The notes beneath the pieces were generated by a model. The model searched no databases, was not told the origin of the DNA, and saw only the letters and a program-made list of their open reading frames with translations. From Triplophysa rosa (taxonomy: Eukaryota; Chordata; Actinopteri; Cypriniformes; Nemacheilidae), in contig NC_079902.1 in the NCBI RefSeq assembly GCF_024868665.1, forward strand, positions 14,539,154 through 14,603,153: DNA of 64,000 nucleotides, given 5' to 3'. This document shows, one piece after another, positions 21,526 to 33,321 of the stretch (its first letter is position 1; each line of letters starts with the position of its first letter). Position numbers and translations under genes: made by a program.

Positions 21526-21836
21526 CAGTTATAGTTCACCCAAAAATGTAATTTTTGTTATAATTTACTCACCCTCTTGTCATTTCAAACCTGTATGACT
21601 TTCTTTCTTTTGAAGAACACAAAAGAAGATATTTTGAAGAATGATGTTAACCAAACAACGGTGGTGCCCATTAGTTTTATGTCTACACAATAGAAGTGAA
21701 TGGGTACAGCAGTTGCTTGGTTACCAACATTCCTCAAAATATCTTATTTTTTGTTCTGCAGAAGAAAGAAAGTCATACAGGTTTGAAATAACAAGAGGCT
21801 GAGTAAATGATGACAACATTTTCATTTTTAGACATC
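21526..21836. mobile_element. palindromic foldback MITE (Angel-like), full length
   Basis: The left arm reads AGTTATAGTTCACCCAAAAATG, then TTTACTCACCCTCTTGTCATTTCAAACCTGTATGAC, then GAACACAAAAGAAGATATTTTGAAGAATG. The right arm is its inverted complement (CAACATTCCTCAAAATATC, 'CATACAGGTTTGAAATAACA', GAGTAAATGATGACAACATTTTC). The whole RNA or single strand could fold into one long hairpin. No coding capacity. Confidence 0.88.
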
Positions 21837-23194
21837 ACTATTAATATTCATATCTGCAATATTGGACTTGCTAGAGCTTACTATTAGATCCAAAAGAAAA
21901 TTACATAGGCTAATCCATACTTTATCTCCCATCCTCTCCCAAAACAGTTACTAGAAATAAATATTTCCCAACTGTATTCTTGATCACGCTGTGCTTATTC
22001 TTTGAACCTAATTAACAGAGAAAACAGTTCACCTCGTCTGATTCTAAACATAAAGCGTTTGTGCTCGGTGTCAAACCCAAGTGAGAAGGTGGAGGAAGTA
22101 AAGACAATTTGAGGCTGACCTCCCGTTCAGGGCAATAACTATGTGCTTTCCCCACAGGCCAATAATAAAATAAAGGGACTCAGAGATGAGAGGAAGCAGA
22201 ACCTATGACGTCAAACAAAGTGTTTATCTGTTAAGCTGTCTTGATCAGTAACAGAGTGCTTGCTGGAGAAGAAGAACATGTGCAGCCTTGTTCCTTGTGG
22301 CTTGTCTTAGGAGACATGTCCAAGGTAGCGTGCTGAAGATTTCCCTGAGGAAATGTGCCCCGGGCAGATAAGGTGTAGGACCAGATCGAACTCCATGGGG
22401 CCATGAATCACTGAAGTGAAAGAGGGCACCAGTCATAGCAACAACAAAAAAAGGAATGGAACAAAGAGTGAATAGGAGCCTTGATGCAGAACGTGGTCTT
22501 CGGAAGAGTTTCTTTAAATGAACAACAAGAATCTCTCCTGAGTCACCTAAGCTCCTCATCCTCTGGGACGAGAACCTTTCTGAAAAACCACACAATACTG
22601 TATGAGTTCAACCACTGACCAATTGTAACTACTGGAGTTTTTTCTTCTTCAAGAAGTAATATTGTCTTTGTCCGTTCATCCTTGCTAGACTCACCGCCAT
22701 GTTAATTAGAGTCTGGAGTCTATCTACAAGAGAAAAGTTGGATTAATGTTCCAAAGTTAGCTTTGCATTGAATGGATTTAGAGACGGTTTGATGATGAAA
22801 TTAAGTTCTTCTGATTCATTTTCTGGGAGAGAACAGAATAAAACAATGAGGATGATTGAGATAAATGAGTGGCCAATGCTCTGATTGTCTGGTAATAATA
22901 CTCCACATTTATCATTGATTGCGCTATTGTTTAAACATGTCCATCGTGGGTCTGGCAAAAGAAACCCCAGTCCATCCAGACAGAGCCAGGCAGAGCACTG
23001 CTGTCACTTTTGAGAAAGCCTCATCTGATCATGGAAAAAAAACATATGGATGCTTACTAAATCCATTTTTTTTTACTTTTTACCTTTAATCTACATGACA
23101 GTTATGTCATGCAGAGGACCAAGAGTGCTGCTTACAAAAATAGAAAAAACAATGTATTAATTGTAACAGAAATATGTAAATAAATAAAGGAATT
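21837..23194. other. non-coding stretch, nothing recognised
   Basis: Unique-looking sequence. A 116-codon minus-strand frame at 22245-22595 has no recognisable domain and I do not accept it as a gene. Confidence 0.4.
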
Positions 23195-23347
23195 GTCTTT
23201 CTTGTAGCTCAGTGGTTAGAGTGTGGCGCTAACAACGCCAAGGTCGTGGGTTCGATCCCAGGGGATTGCACATACTTAGAAACAAAATGTATAGGATAAT
23301 GCAATGTATGTCGCTTTGGATAAAAGCGTCTGCCAAATGCATACATG
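23195..23347 (+). mobile_element. tRNA-derived SINE
   Basis: It has an A box in TAGCTCAGTGGTTAGAGTG (about 23205-23223) and a B box in GGGTTCGATCCCAG (about 23248-23261). An anticodon-like arm TGGCG-CTAACAA-CGCCA would read AAC (Val-like). There are no complementary acceptor strands, so it is a SINE head and not a tRNA gene. The tail has GTCGCTTTGGATAAAAGCGTCTGCCAAATGC, the 3' end shared with fish LINE-2-type partners that such SINEs borrow for mobilisation. The copy looks well preserved. Confidence 0.88.
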
Positions 23348-23349
23348 TA

Positions 23350-23401
23350 AAATAGACAAATTAACTGACATATTTAAATAGACAAATTAATGGACATATT
23401 T
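23350..23401. repeat. 26-bp tandem duplication
   Basis: Two adjacent 26-bp copies (23350-23375 and 23376-23401) reading AAATAGACAAATTAA, then CTGACATATTT or TGGACATATTT. It lies exactly between the SINE and the next MITE. Confidence 0.85.
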
Positions 23402-23678
23402 AGAGGTGCTGTGTGTAATTTTTTGGAGGATCTATTGACAGAAATGCAATACAATATACTATACATACACAACAGGTCTCCTTACATGGAATTCGCCATG
23501 TTGTTTCTATGGAAGCCCTAAACAGACAAACTGCTCTACAGGGTGCGTTTCGTAAATATGTTATCTCCTTTAGCAAACAAGCGAAAACGTGATGACATCT
23601 TTGTCCTGTGAGAGCCACCATAGTGCTTTGAAAGGAAGGGGGGAGTGAGCCGCTAAAATCTCCACATTGCTCCTTTAA
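23399..23678. mobile_element. inverted-repeat MITE, copy 1 (second copy at 50028-50228)
   Basis: The left end TTAGAGGTGCTGTGTGTAAT and the right end (reverse complement TTAAAGGAGCAATGTGGAGA) are imperfect inverted repeats. The inside ('CCTTACATGGAATTCGCCAT', 'CCCTAAACAGACAAACTGCT', 'GTTATCTCCTTTAGCAAACA') recurs at 50028-50228. A known type of abundant fish repeat; no transposase. Confidence 0.75.
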
Positions 23679-23716
23679 AATTGTTTATTTAATTGTTTAA
23701 ATGTTTCAAAATGCAG

Positions 23717-24410
23717 TTAAAGGTGGGGTGGTTGATTTTGAAAGGTGCTAACTTTAGCCTGCTGGCACTGAAATTGTAATCCCTCGCCGTCCAAAGCCAC
23801 GCCTCCTCCAAACACATGAATGTATTTCATAAATCCACGTAACGAATTACAAACTAAATCCATTAAATTCTTCTCGAAGCATGTAAATACCTGTCCAAAA
23901 GAGAGCAACCATGGTATCGTCTTTCAGACCCTTTGCCTACCGGGGCTGTCTCAATCGTGTAAAAGCTGAACCGATTTAATTCGAGTTTTTCCTCTTTCAT
24001 GATCCAGATGTTTTTTCGTCACTAGTTTTTCAAAAACTGACTTTCGTTTTGTAGATTTACTTGTTGTCGGTTCCGCAGGAAAGTTTGATTGTTACTGATT
24101 GTCCGCCATTCTCCCTACATTGACACAGCGGACGTGAGCGCGCTGATGACGTATGATGTCTGTGTGAACAGGGTGCGCAGTGGTATGCAAAATACGTTGG
24201 CTGAAAATGTACACATGACCAGTCACAGCATTTGGCCAGAACGTTTTGATTGGGTGAACGTTTTTTGGTCCTACGCCTTTCACAGACGATATATAATTAT
24301 AAAAATATTATTTGACCACTATACTTCTTGATTGCTATCAGGATGTAAAGAGATTTCCAACCAACATGACAAAAAATGTTTCTGGACAGGATCACACACC
24401 CTGCCTTTAA
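23717..24410. mobile_element. TTAA-flanked non-autonomous DNA transposon
   Basis: TTAA at both borders (23717-23720 and 24407-24410) encloses inverted ends: AGGTGGGGTGGTTGAT on the left and, in reverse complement, AGGCAGGGTGTGTGATC on the right. TTAA duplications are characteristic of piggyBac and Kolobok transposases. The 686-bp body has short frames only (80 codons at most), so it depends on a transposase from elsewhere. Confidence 0.75.
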
Positions 24411-25244
24411 ATTGGAACAAAAACTTAAAACAATAAAATAGAACATAAGAAACGATTTATTGTGCTGTGCTGTAAATGTATGTAGATATATTACTGTAAA
24501 ACTGTTTATTTAATTCACATATTAAAATGTAGATAAATCAAAGAATACAAAGTACATTAATAAATCATTTTAAATGCACATTTTAAATTACTTTTTCAAA
24601 AATCCCTTTTTTCGTTACCCATTATCCATTTTTCAAATGCCATTGGACCGTTCACACATGGGGGAAACCAATCAACTTCCATGTCACTAGACAGCAAGAA
24701 AGACCTGCATCATTTAACTTTACTTTGTGTGTAGTCAGAAAAAACACAATAGGGAGATTCAATGCAACTGACCTAATACAATTTATAAATACAATTTCTC
24801 TACTCAAGACAGCTGACAGCTAGGCACATTTTCTATAAACACTTAATTAAGTAACAACCATAAACACAAGCACTTACTCTTTCTTATCTTAAAGTAGATC
24901 ATATTTATTTTTCCATCTTTTCATATATCACATTCTTTCATAGCATCTGTCACTCAGGATAGTGTGATGAAATTGGGACACACAACTCATGAGATGTCTC
25001 TCTGATAATGGCAAGGAAAGGTAAGTATGCTATGTAATTCTATAATAGTTTATGCCCAAACACAGAGGATGCCTACGAACCAGTGAAACCTCAGACCTCC
25101 TTTCCACTATTCATATTCTTGACTGCTTCCCCCTGCATAGGCGTGGGAAATGTCCTATTGGGCAATTCAACTCTGCTGAAATAGTGGGATTATAACAACT
25201 AGTCCTATTAAGCGAATTTAGCATTGTGCACTACATTTATTGTT
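24411..25244. other. non-coding stretch, nothing recognised
   Basis: AT-rich unique sequence without a gene or repeat that I recognise. Confidence 0.4.
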
Positions 25245-25320
25245 GGATTCATTGCTTGTGATGTTTCCTCATTTGTAAGTCGCTTTGAACAAAGACATCT
25301 GCTAAATAAATAGCTGTAAA
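25245..25320 (+). repeat. LINE-2/SINE 3' tail fragment
   Basis: 'TGTTTCCTCATTTGTAAGTC' followed by GCTTTGAACAAAGACATCTGCTAAATAAATAG matches the common fish SINE/LINE 3' tail, also seen at 23310-23340 and 35590-35670. No tRNA-like head is visible upstream. Confidence 0.7.
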
Positions 25321-27029
25321 CAATTCAATGATACTAGATTTACAATGTTGTCCACAAATCAAGACGTATATCAACACACAAACAGCTTTTCTGTTCTACC
25401 TTACCAGATTTTTTGTAAATGCAGAATGACTATACAGTGCACACCACTTCTTCCCGAAGATATGTGAGGAGATTAAGATGAATTACTTTTCTAATTGCAG
25501 AACCTGTTAGTTTAAAAATGTTTAAGAACGTTAACATGAACTCCACTTGCATACATTTCTCACCTGACCAATACAGGCAAAAAATAAACTGCTGATGTTG
25601 ATAAAATGTTGATGCAAACAAACATAATAAATTTGACTGCTAGAACATATAATTACACTGTCTTATGTCTTATACTATCTTGGGGAGTGCAATATAATCA
25701 AGTGGCAGGTACTGTAGCCATAAAAATGATCTTCTTTTCTCCTGAACACACAAGACATATCTGACAAGTGCCACAGACCTTGAAATAGCAGATGGATTAT
25801 TAGCTTCGGCTCTCCCTTTACGTCAAATTATCCTCTACATCTCCACAGGGACGGGCAGGTAATTAACTCAAAATTTAGACCACTGTCAGAGATGTGCAGA
25901 GATTTATAGAGAAAAATGAAAGAAAAGAGAGAAAGCGAAAGAGAAAAGACAAAGAGATTGTATTTGACAATAAACATTGCAAGCAGGTACGGTGTGCATA
26001 TTGAGTGACGTTGCATCTTTCATTTCTTTCTCTAGGAGCTTTGTTTCTTGCTTCAGTAATTTATATAACACACGTTTTAAAACTCAACAAAGTCTTGTTT
26101 AGTGCAACAAACTTTGCTGTCAGTTAGACTTTGTGCTGCATTAATGCCAAACCCTTCCAGAACCAGCCGTTTGTAACATTATAGTTATCTTACTGTAGTA
26201 AACAGCTCATGCCCCTAAATAACAAATACCAACATGTTACTGTTTTGTCAGTGTTAATTAAACTGGTCTTAAGTGCATTAAAATGACTGGCTATTAAAGT
26301 GACCTCAATCAGTAATGAATTACTCAAAATATCACTTAGTATCCAAATAAATTCATGTTGTTCAAGCACTGTGTTGGTCTTATGCAATTAGGATCAAAAG
26401 GTCAATAAACTCAGGCAAATAACAAGAAATGGCAATATAACGTGTAAAATGTATGTGTAGCAAAACTATCAATCTTGCCTAAACCACTTTAGAGTTCCCA
26501 CATAATAAATGGGCTGAGTCATAAATAATTATATTTGGAACTCAAGCAATGGTTTTTACAGTATATAATTCAGAACAGACTGTCTATGCCTCTTTAAAAC
26601 CCTGCATGCATGTAACATAGTTTTACATTAATATTGTATTAGTATAGTTAATATTTATTTCAGATCAGTAGTAGCCAGGGCAAGACTGGTGAATAATCTG
26701 TTACCAAAATCTTACATTTGCATGACTTGTCTGATAACCAGAAAGACACAATAGTCAAACAGAATATTACTAAGCATGCACCCAAACTCAAACGTGTCTG
26801 GCAAGCTACATCCCGTTTTTTGAAATGTAGTTAACCTCTGAGATTTAGGTTTTACACGGTGATAAATTAGGCTGACAAGTAGAAACAAAATTACATCTGA
26901 AGCTCGCTGGATAAATCATTCAGGCACCGGGATTTTTACTCAGCTCATTATTTTGAGATAAACACCTTCAAAGTTCAATTGACTTCACTTGATTGATAGG
27001 TGAGTTTTATTCTCCTTGTTCACTGTTGC
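25321..27029. other. non-coding stretch, nothing recognised
   Basis: AT-rich unique sequence. A purine-rich patch occurs at 25910-25960 (GAAAGAAAAGAGAGAAAGCG). No gene. Confidence 0.4.
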
Positions 27030-27032
27030 TAA

Positions 27033-28058
27033 TGCTGGGGCCACACCAAAAGATAATCGGGCCGATTTCTCCCCTTCCGACAGTCCTAAAGTCCTGATGA
27101 TCTTAAACGGCTCTAAATATTATCTTATCAGATTTCCCTGTGGTGTGATGTGAGTTAAGAGTGAATGAACCTGATCGGAAGAACATCGGAGCCGCCCCGA
27201 TTGTGAATCTTAAATATTCAACATGTTGAATATTTACGATCAGAAATCCTGAAGTGTGGGGGAAACCCCCGAGGACAAACGCACAATAACTGATTGTCAT
27301 GTGGAACAAAACAATATCCTATTAGAAAGCCAGCTGACACAAGTATAACAACCGTTAGTTATCATTTCAACAAACCCTTTTCTTTATTCTGTCAATTTTC
27401 TGTCAAAAGCATTACAAACACTATCATCACAATTACGAATAATTTCATTAAAAACCAGGATATGTGCAAGTGACGGTAGTGGTTGGAGTCCGAGTGTGCG
27501 GATGCTTTAAGGTGGAACAGAAGAAATTGGTGCAGTGAAGCTAGTGGAGCCAGGAGACTCTTTCGGGTGATAATGTCAGCAGCTATTTTTTTACAAAACT
27601 GTATTAATATTGTTTTTTAATTACCGTGAAGACATAAATACAACAATATTTGAATTGCAATAAAATTATATCTAATGCTGTGCCACTTTAAATGCTTTAG
27701 ATGACGCTGCAATTTCTCAACGATAAATAATATTTTTAAAATTACATAAAAGGATATACAGAATGTACACATTTGTTTATATTGAACACATACTGTATAT
27801 AATAAACAAAGCTTACAGTGACATAATAAATAACTTATTCTGAAATCTCGAAAGAATTTGCAAGATTTCCTGTGTTCACAGTCAGGACTCTGTTTGAAAA
27901 TTTGTTGGTGTGTGGTGTGCTTTCTTTGTCACATCACGGCGCACCACACATTATAGGAGCAAAATGACTAAATCTAGGATTTTTTCTCCTCATGTTTGTG
28001 GTCTCTCACCATTTGAAACTTATAAGACTTAAAAAAATCTTTTGGTGTGGCCCCAGCA
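27033..28058. mobile_element. PIF/Harbinger-type non-autonomous transposon
   Basis: 1,026 bp with identical inverted ends beginning TGCTGGGGCCACACCAAAAG (27033 on and ending at 28058). It is flanked by the 3-bp duplication TAA (27030-27032, 28059-28061), which is the TWA preference of PIF/Harbinger transposases. There is no open frame of transposase size. A perfect 26-bp palindrome centred on CATG lies inside at 27211-27236. The perfect ends suggest a fairly recent insertion. Confidence 0.8.
27211..27236. repeat. perfect 26-bp palindrome
   Basis: TAAATATTCAAC-AT-GTTGAATATTTA reads the same on both strands, so it can extrude as a cruciform or fold into a hairpin without a loop. Confidence 0.95.
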
Positions 28059-28061
28059 TAA

Positions 28062-29801
28062 ACTGAAATTAAAATGCTGGTGGCTAATGTTTGAACCTTA
28101 CAGAGCATACTGTCATGTCTATTTGAGCATCAAGATTAGAGAAGTATTTGTTTGTTTGCTGCTCAGTTTATTGGTATGAGAATGAACCCCAAACGTCTAA
28201 TAATGTCTGGTGTGAACCTTGCAAATGTTCACATCTGCCAGGCGTTATTAAAAATCTGCAAATTCTTAAATTTAAGAACTCAAATAACAGTAATAGGTCA
28301 CTTTAACTTTAGCCTGAAACACACCAATAGGTCAGAAGTTGAGATTTTAAAGTTGTACTTCAAACACAGTTTTTTAAAAATTGATGTTTTGTTCATTTTG
28401 GTTTCAGTAGTCAGGTGAACGTTTAATGTCACTAACTCACACAGAGTGTTAAAGTTAGCAGTCTGTTCTGTGTGCTTCTTAGAAAACAATAGTTGCCGCA
28501 TCTACCAAAGTCTGCACGGTTCACAGCATTGTGTCTTAATAAAAGAGTTCTGCAAGAACCGCAAGTGGTCCTGCAAACTCCCCAGGCTCAAGTGAATATT
28601 CATAACTCCCTCCAAGAGTTATGTCTCGAAAACATTCATACATTTGGATAGAGGGAATCTCAATAGAGATTGGATCCTCTAATTTCTACAGGGTCGTCCG
28701 CAGAACGCAACACTGTGCTATAATTGAGCTTCCACTTTGTTGGAGAATGAACTACGCTTCCACACGCCAGCCTTAATTCCACGTCAAAAGCCTGACTTGC
28801 AAGACTAAGTCTGATTTATAGGACGGAATTGCAGCTCAGAATGTGCGAAAATGATCAAGCATGAAAACTTAGAAAATACAAGGTGATAAAAACTTTCAGG
28901 GTTTAAAGAAAAACATTCAGCCTTAAGCTCCAGAATTCCACACATGGCTGGTACAGTACTTGAATCTGCATAGAGTTGGACCATTTTAAGATTTGTTTTC
29001 AGATTCTTATTATAAGCATGAAGATAACTTGTGGTTCTTTCCCGGTACATATTTGTAGAACTTAACGCAGGCAAATCTGGGGACATTTATCAGTATTCTA
29101 ACTGAATGCATCATATAGATGTTCTGTGGGGGAAACAAAGTTTTTATCTATGTTTCTTGTGGATGCTAACAATCACAGCGGATGTGATCTGCAGAAGCCT
29201 TCTGGTGATTGATGCAATAAAGAAGTTGATCAATTGTTTTCTCTATCGGTACATTTTTTATATTTACTAAATGTACAGTTTGGGCATAAAAGATTGATTC
29301 ATGTGGAGAAAAGGAAAGACAGAAACATGTACACACGTCTTTTTTTTATACCTCCACCTGTGTAAATCATACATACAGTATATGTCCTGACAGCAGAGGA
29401 AGTGTTCAGCATACAGATGGGCGTGACGCTCCAGCTCTGGACATTGTCCCTCAAGGTATATTCCCGCTTATGAAAGTCTACGAAAAATGTGAGCATAAAA
29501 GAAATATAATAATTAAACCAGACAGACTGCACAGGATCTCCTAACCTCACTTTGTGCTCTGCCTGACTTAATTCTATTCTCTCCTCCATTACCATCATCA
29601 TTCTAGGGCATGCTGGGAAATCCAACACACCGCTGAGCATTGGAAATACATAGGGAGCCAAATAAATGGCTGACAAAACACGTCACCGATAATAATTGTG
29701 CCCTGCCCCAGGTCAGTATTTTTGACAAGTAGACAGAGAACATGACACATGAGCAATTTTAACATGATACCAAGATGATACCGGAGCACCACTTCTGGAG
29801 T
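28062..29801. other. non-coding stretch, nothing recognised
   Basis: Unique-looking sequence. The longest frame (125 codons, minus strand, 29299-29676) overlaps other frames and has no recognisable domain. No gene called. Confidence 0.4.
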
Positions 29802-29807
29802 GTTTAT

Positions 29808-29827
29808 ACACACACACACACACACAC
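29808..29827. repeat. (CA)n microsatellite
   Basis: A short CA dinucleotide run; the Cys/Val-rich minus-strand frame across it is an artefact. Confidence 0.9.
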
Positions 29828-29984
29828 TGATTTGACAGGTTTATCCACGGCAGGAAGAAATTGAACACAGAGATTGGTTTTAGAATACTGCGTAACAGAA
29901 GGATTCTCTCACTTTGTCTGCAGTTTGTTGACTGTCTGATCACCAGCTACGTTAAATCCAACCGAATCTGCCAGGAATTCATAA

Positions 29985-30186
29985 CTATTTTACAAGGTGG
30001 CTTATTCGTATGAATTTGTACGTTGTGAATCATACAAAAATGTATGATTAATAGGAAAAAAACTATTATATAATGTCAATTGCGTGACAGCAAATCACAC
30101 TAACATGTATGAATAAGATCATAGAAATGAATACGAATGACCCAAAATTAGTAGCATAGTAAAATAGGTTTTTGCCATGAGATTGT
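29985..30186. repeat. degenerate fish interspersed repeat
   Basis: 'ACAAGGTGGCTTATTCGTAT' and repeated TTCGTATGAAT/ATTCATACGAA-type words, with inverted matches at 30110-30145 (ATGTATGAATAAG, GAATACGAATGACCC). I recognise this type from cyprinid genomes but cannot assign the family or give exact borders. Confidence 0.5.
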
Positions 30187-30191
30187 GTTGG

Positions 30192-30555
30192 TGTAACAGT
30201 ACTTGAACGAAGAACGATGCCACAGGTGATAAGTGATGAGGTGTTTAATAAAGCCACAGGTGAAAAAACAGGAACAAACGAGTAATCCACAAAAACCAAG
30301 GGTAATCCACAAAACATGTACGAGGGTAAATCCAAAACTACAAAAACACGGGGTACAAAAACATCCACGGAATACTGACTACTAGGAGTTACGGGTACTA
30401 CTAGGAGACGTGCACAACATACAACTAGACTTCCCTCAACAAAGACAAATGGAAAACATATATAGGGTCCAGGTGATGAGTGTCAGGTACCGGTGAAAAC
30501 AAGGTGATGAACGGGTGCAAAGGATTATGGGGGGTGTAGTCCATGGGTTGTTACA
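30192..30555 (-). mobile_element. solo LTR, minus orientation
   Basis: 364 bp with TGTAACAG at the left and TTGTTACA at the right (inverted TGTAACA ends). It is flanked by a perfect 5-bp duplication GTTGG (30187-30191 and 30556-30560). On the minus strand a TATA-like 'CCCTATATATG' (about 30462-30472) precedes an ATTAAA near the other end, so transcription would run leftward. No gag or pol is adjacent, so this is the product of recombination between two LTRs. Confidence 0.82.
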
Positions 30556-30560
30556 GTTGG

Positions 30561-31257
30561 TTAAAGCTGTAGTTTGCCAAGATAAAATCAACTTGCAATT
30601 TCAAGTATGTAAACTAAATCCAAGGTTATATTATAATAAAGTCGTTTTTTTTCGCTAAAGTTTTTTTGATAAAGTTTGCTACTCTTTAGTACATTGCACT
30701 ACAGCTTTTTCTGATAGAAACGCAATACAATTATTGTTGTTATTATTCATATTATAATTATTATTATTGAAAAGGTAGATGGACTATGTACGATGAATAA
30801 TATGGTATTTTCCTATGGGAATCAAGATCAGTTTAACAGTAACTAATGGAATTTAAGTCAGAAGCTAAGGGATGATTTACACACCAAATGAGAGCCTCAG
30901 TGACAGACAGAAAACATATTTACAGTGTTGAATACGAAATAAAGGAATAAGATGAAGAATAAAGGGGGGTTCGGGGGCGGGATGGGAGAAGTGCACAAAA
31001 TAGTCAATCTTGTGCTGAACTCCTTTCATTTCTTGGCAATAGCACTGAAACAGGCAGAGCGGAAAAAAGCTGGCATTTGTGGAAACAAGCTTTTTTTTAC
31101 TTCCATGACAACTGATAGGGGGGAATGAGAGAGAGGGGATTGGTTGCGACATTGTTTGTATATGAAGGAGATGCCACAGACCAAGGTAACATAAAGAGAT
31201 CCTGTTGTCAGTCAACTGTGAAAAGTTGTTTTCTGCACTGTTATTTGAAGTAGGATG

Positions 31258-31262
<5 letters not shown>
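30561..31262. other. non-coding stretch, nothing recognised
   Basis: AT-rich sequence with a small (ATT)n-like patch at 30735-30765. A 112-codon minus-strand frame (30877-31215) has no recognisable feature. Confidence 0.4.

Positions 31263-31304
<42 letters not shown>
31263..31304. repeat. (AG)n microsatellite
   Basis: About 21 uninterrupted AG units. Confidence 0.95.
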
Positions 31305-31306
<2 letters not shown>

Positions 31307-32060
31307 GTTGGCCTTCCCTCACATTCCCACCCACGTTTTATCCCCTATGCAAGACAACAGTGCTGTATTATGTGCTGTTGTTTTAAAGATACAACAATGT
31401 GCATTAGGTCTTTTTTTACTATTCAATGCTTTCTGGTTTTACAGTAGTTCACTGCTACAGATTTATTAAAACAAATGCCTCAAGCAGTGTATCACATGAT
31501 CACATTTGCTCTGAGATCAAGCTGAACCACATGAATCTGCCTTATGGCAAAAATGGTTGAGCTACATGTGACGTTGCTTTACAGAGAGGGACCCTGTGTA
31601 TGAATGTTGTGAACCTTTGCCGTCACAAGCTAAAATGTAAAATTCAAAAGCAGTTGGAACTTGTCTGAAAGGAGGACCAAAATGTAGTATGTGTAAAAAA
31701 ATCATTGTTTTCAACAATGTTCATTATTTCCATAATTTTACTACTTATAGGCTGCACCCAACCTGCAACACTCCAACAAATATGCAAACTGCTATGCAAT
31801 TATTAAAATCAGTTTACAGTTACAGATAAAGTAGCAGAAAAAACACACTCTAAGCGAAACAAGCGAAACTAATCCTGCTTTTGAAATAAGAGAGGAAAAC
31901 ATGCTGTATAAAGTATGAGTATTCGAGTCATACAACATGTTTAGGAGAGGAGAGAAGCAGACACCTCCTCCCAGGGGGCGGAGATAGAGAGATAGCTGAG
32001 TGGGAAGAACTGAGGTAAAGCGAGATTAAAATAGTTCAGCAGGCGGACGAGAGAAGGAAG
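31305..32060. other. non-coding stretch, nothing recognised
   Basis: AT-rich sequence, becoming purine-rich at 31940-32070. No gene. Confidence 0.4.
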
Positions 32061-32079
32061 GTGTGTTTTCCGGCAAGAT

Positions 32080-32290
32080 GTGTCTTCAGATGGGAGTTCA
32101 AACCGCCTCGTAATGAGATCTCCAATCAGGTTGTTTTAGCCGCATTTGACAAATTAGCATTTTTCATCTCGTCTAAGCTAGCCTGTGCCATCTGCTCGAC
32201 ACGCACGCTCCCCATGGAGATCCTGTTAATTAAGCTCCTGACTAAGAGACGCAAAATGCTCACTTTTAAAAACAGAGCGTCATCAACCCC
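32080..32290. other. candidate conserved non-coding element
   Basis: Balanced composition with words such as 'CGTAATGAGATCTCCAATCA', 'GACAAATTAGCATTTTTCAT' and 'GAGATCCTGTTAATTAAGCT'. The 83-codon frame across it has no recognisable domain. Called from composition and TAAT-type motifs only. Confidence 0.35.
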
Positions 32291-32467
32291 AGGTTGTCTG
32301 CTATATACATAATGATGGCTAAAATAGAAGTTTTAGTATATATGTGTTGAAATGTGTGTAAGATCACAACTGAAAGTCTACAAATGGTCTTTGTATTCTT
32401 GCACAGAGGTTTGGATGAAAGCAAAGATACAATGAACAGAAAATACCATCAACATAATAGCATTATG

Positions 32468-32772
32468 CACTGTCAGAAAAAAAAGTCAAAAATGTACACA
32501 ATCCGGCATCGGGGCGGTACCCTTTAAAAGCTCCCCTTTGAACATAAAAAGTGCATTGTACTACCTCAGATGTACATATTGGTACCAAAGAGTGATCTTC
32601 AAGCGTACAAACTGGTACCAAATGTTTTCATTTCTGCACCTAAATTGTAAAAAATGAACATGAATGAAAAACGAACATTCTGAACACCGAATTTTAAAGT
32701 GAACTGTCAAATTAAAGGGTACTATCACAGAGACAACTTGGGTACATGTTTTACAATTGTTTTCTGACAGTG
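32468..32772. mobile_element. MITE with CACTGTCAGAAAA inverted ends
   Basis: CACTGTCAG (32468-32476) and its inverse CTGACAGTG (32764-32772) end a 305-bp element. Internal GGTACC-rich words ('CATATTGGTACCAAAGAG', 'CAAACTGGTACCAAATG') are typical of a common fish MITE. A target duplication could not be seen, so the superfamily is open. Confidence 0.75.
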
Positions 32773-32774
32773 TG

Positions 32775-32885
32775 ATAGCTTTTTGTAGATAATAACAACC
32801 AGGCCATGGCTTTGAATCCCAGGAAATGTATGTGCTAAATTTACTGGAAGTTGCTTTGGTCAGATGCACAAATGTAAATGACATC
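32775..32885 (+). repeat. degenerate tRNA-SINE fragment
   Basis: 'GGCTTTGAATCCCAGG' resembles a decayed B box. 'GAAGTTGCTTTGGTCAGATGCACAAATGTAAATG' resembles the usual SINE tail (GTCGCTTTGGATAAAAGCGT). The A box is not recognisable. It directly abuts the MITE ending at 32772. Confidence 0.5.
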
Positions 32886-33226
32886 ATCCATATAATATTC
32901 ATAGATCCAATAACACAAATACAACAAAAGTACACAGTCAGCTGGTCTTTTTTGCACAATGGTGGTGATTTGGTCTTCAGGTCCCTTATAGTCCATTTAA
33001 GGTCATTATATAAAAAATATGTTTACATGGTGAATGATTTTACAGAGAGCAGTGTATGAAAAACAAAACTGAATTGCCAGTCTAACAGTGTGTGTTTGTG
33101 CTTTCATATTGGCATAGGCCTTCATACATATGGACAGATTTAGGTTCATCAATGCATGCTCATGTACGAAACGGAGAGTTCAACAGCAGGCAGGCTGGTG
33201 GCTGCTTGAAAGCATAATCAACTTTT

Positions 33227-33230
<4 letters not shown>

Positions 33231-33320
<90 letters not shown>

Positions 33321-33321
33321 N

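Noticed and set aside
23200..23275. A tRNA-Val(AAC)-like sequence with good D-, anticodon- and T-arms
   Set aside because: The two sides of the acceptor stem do not pair and the sequence runs on into a typical SINE body and tail, so it is a SINE head, not a tRNA gene.
23400..24410. Possible CRISPR-like or other prokaryotic repeat arrangement from the tandem copies
   Set aside because: Only two adjacent 26-bp copies with no spacers, in clearly vertebrate DNA.
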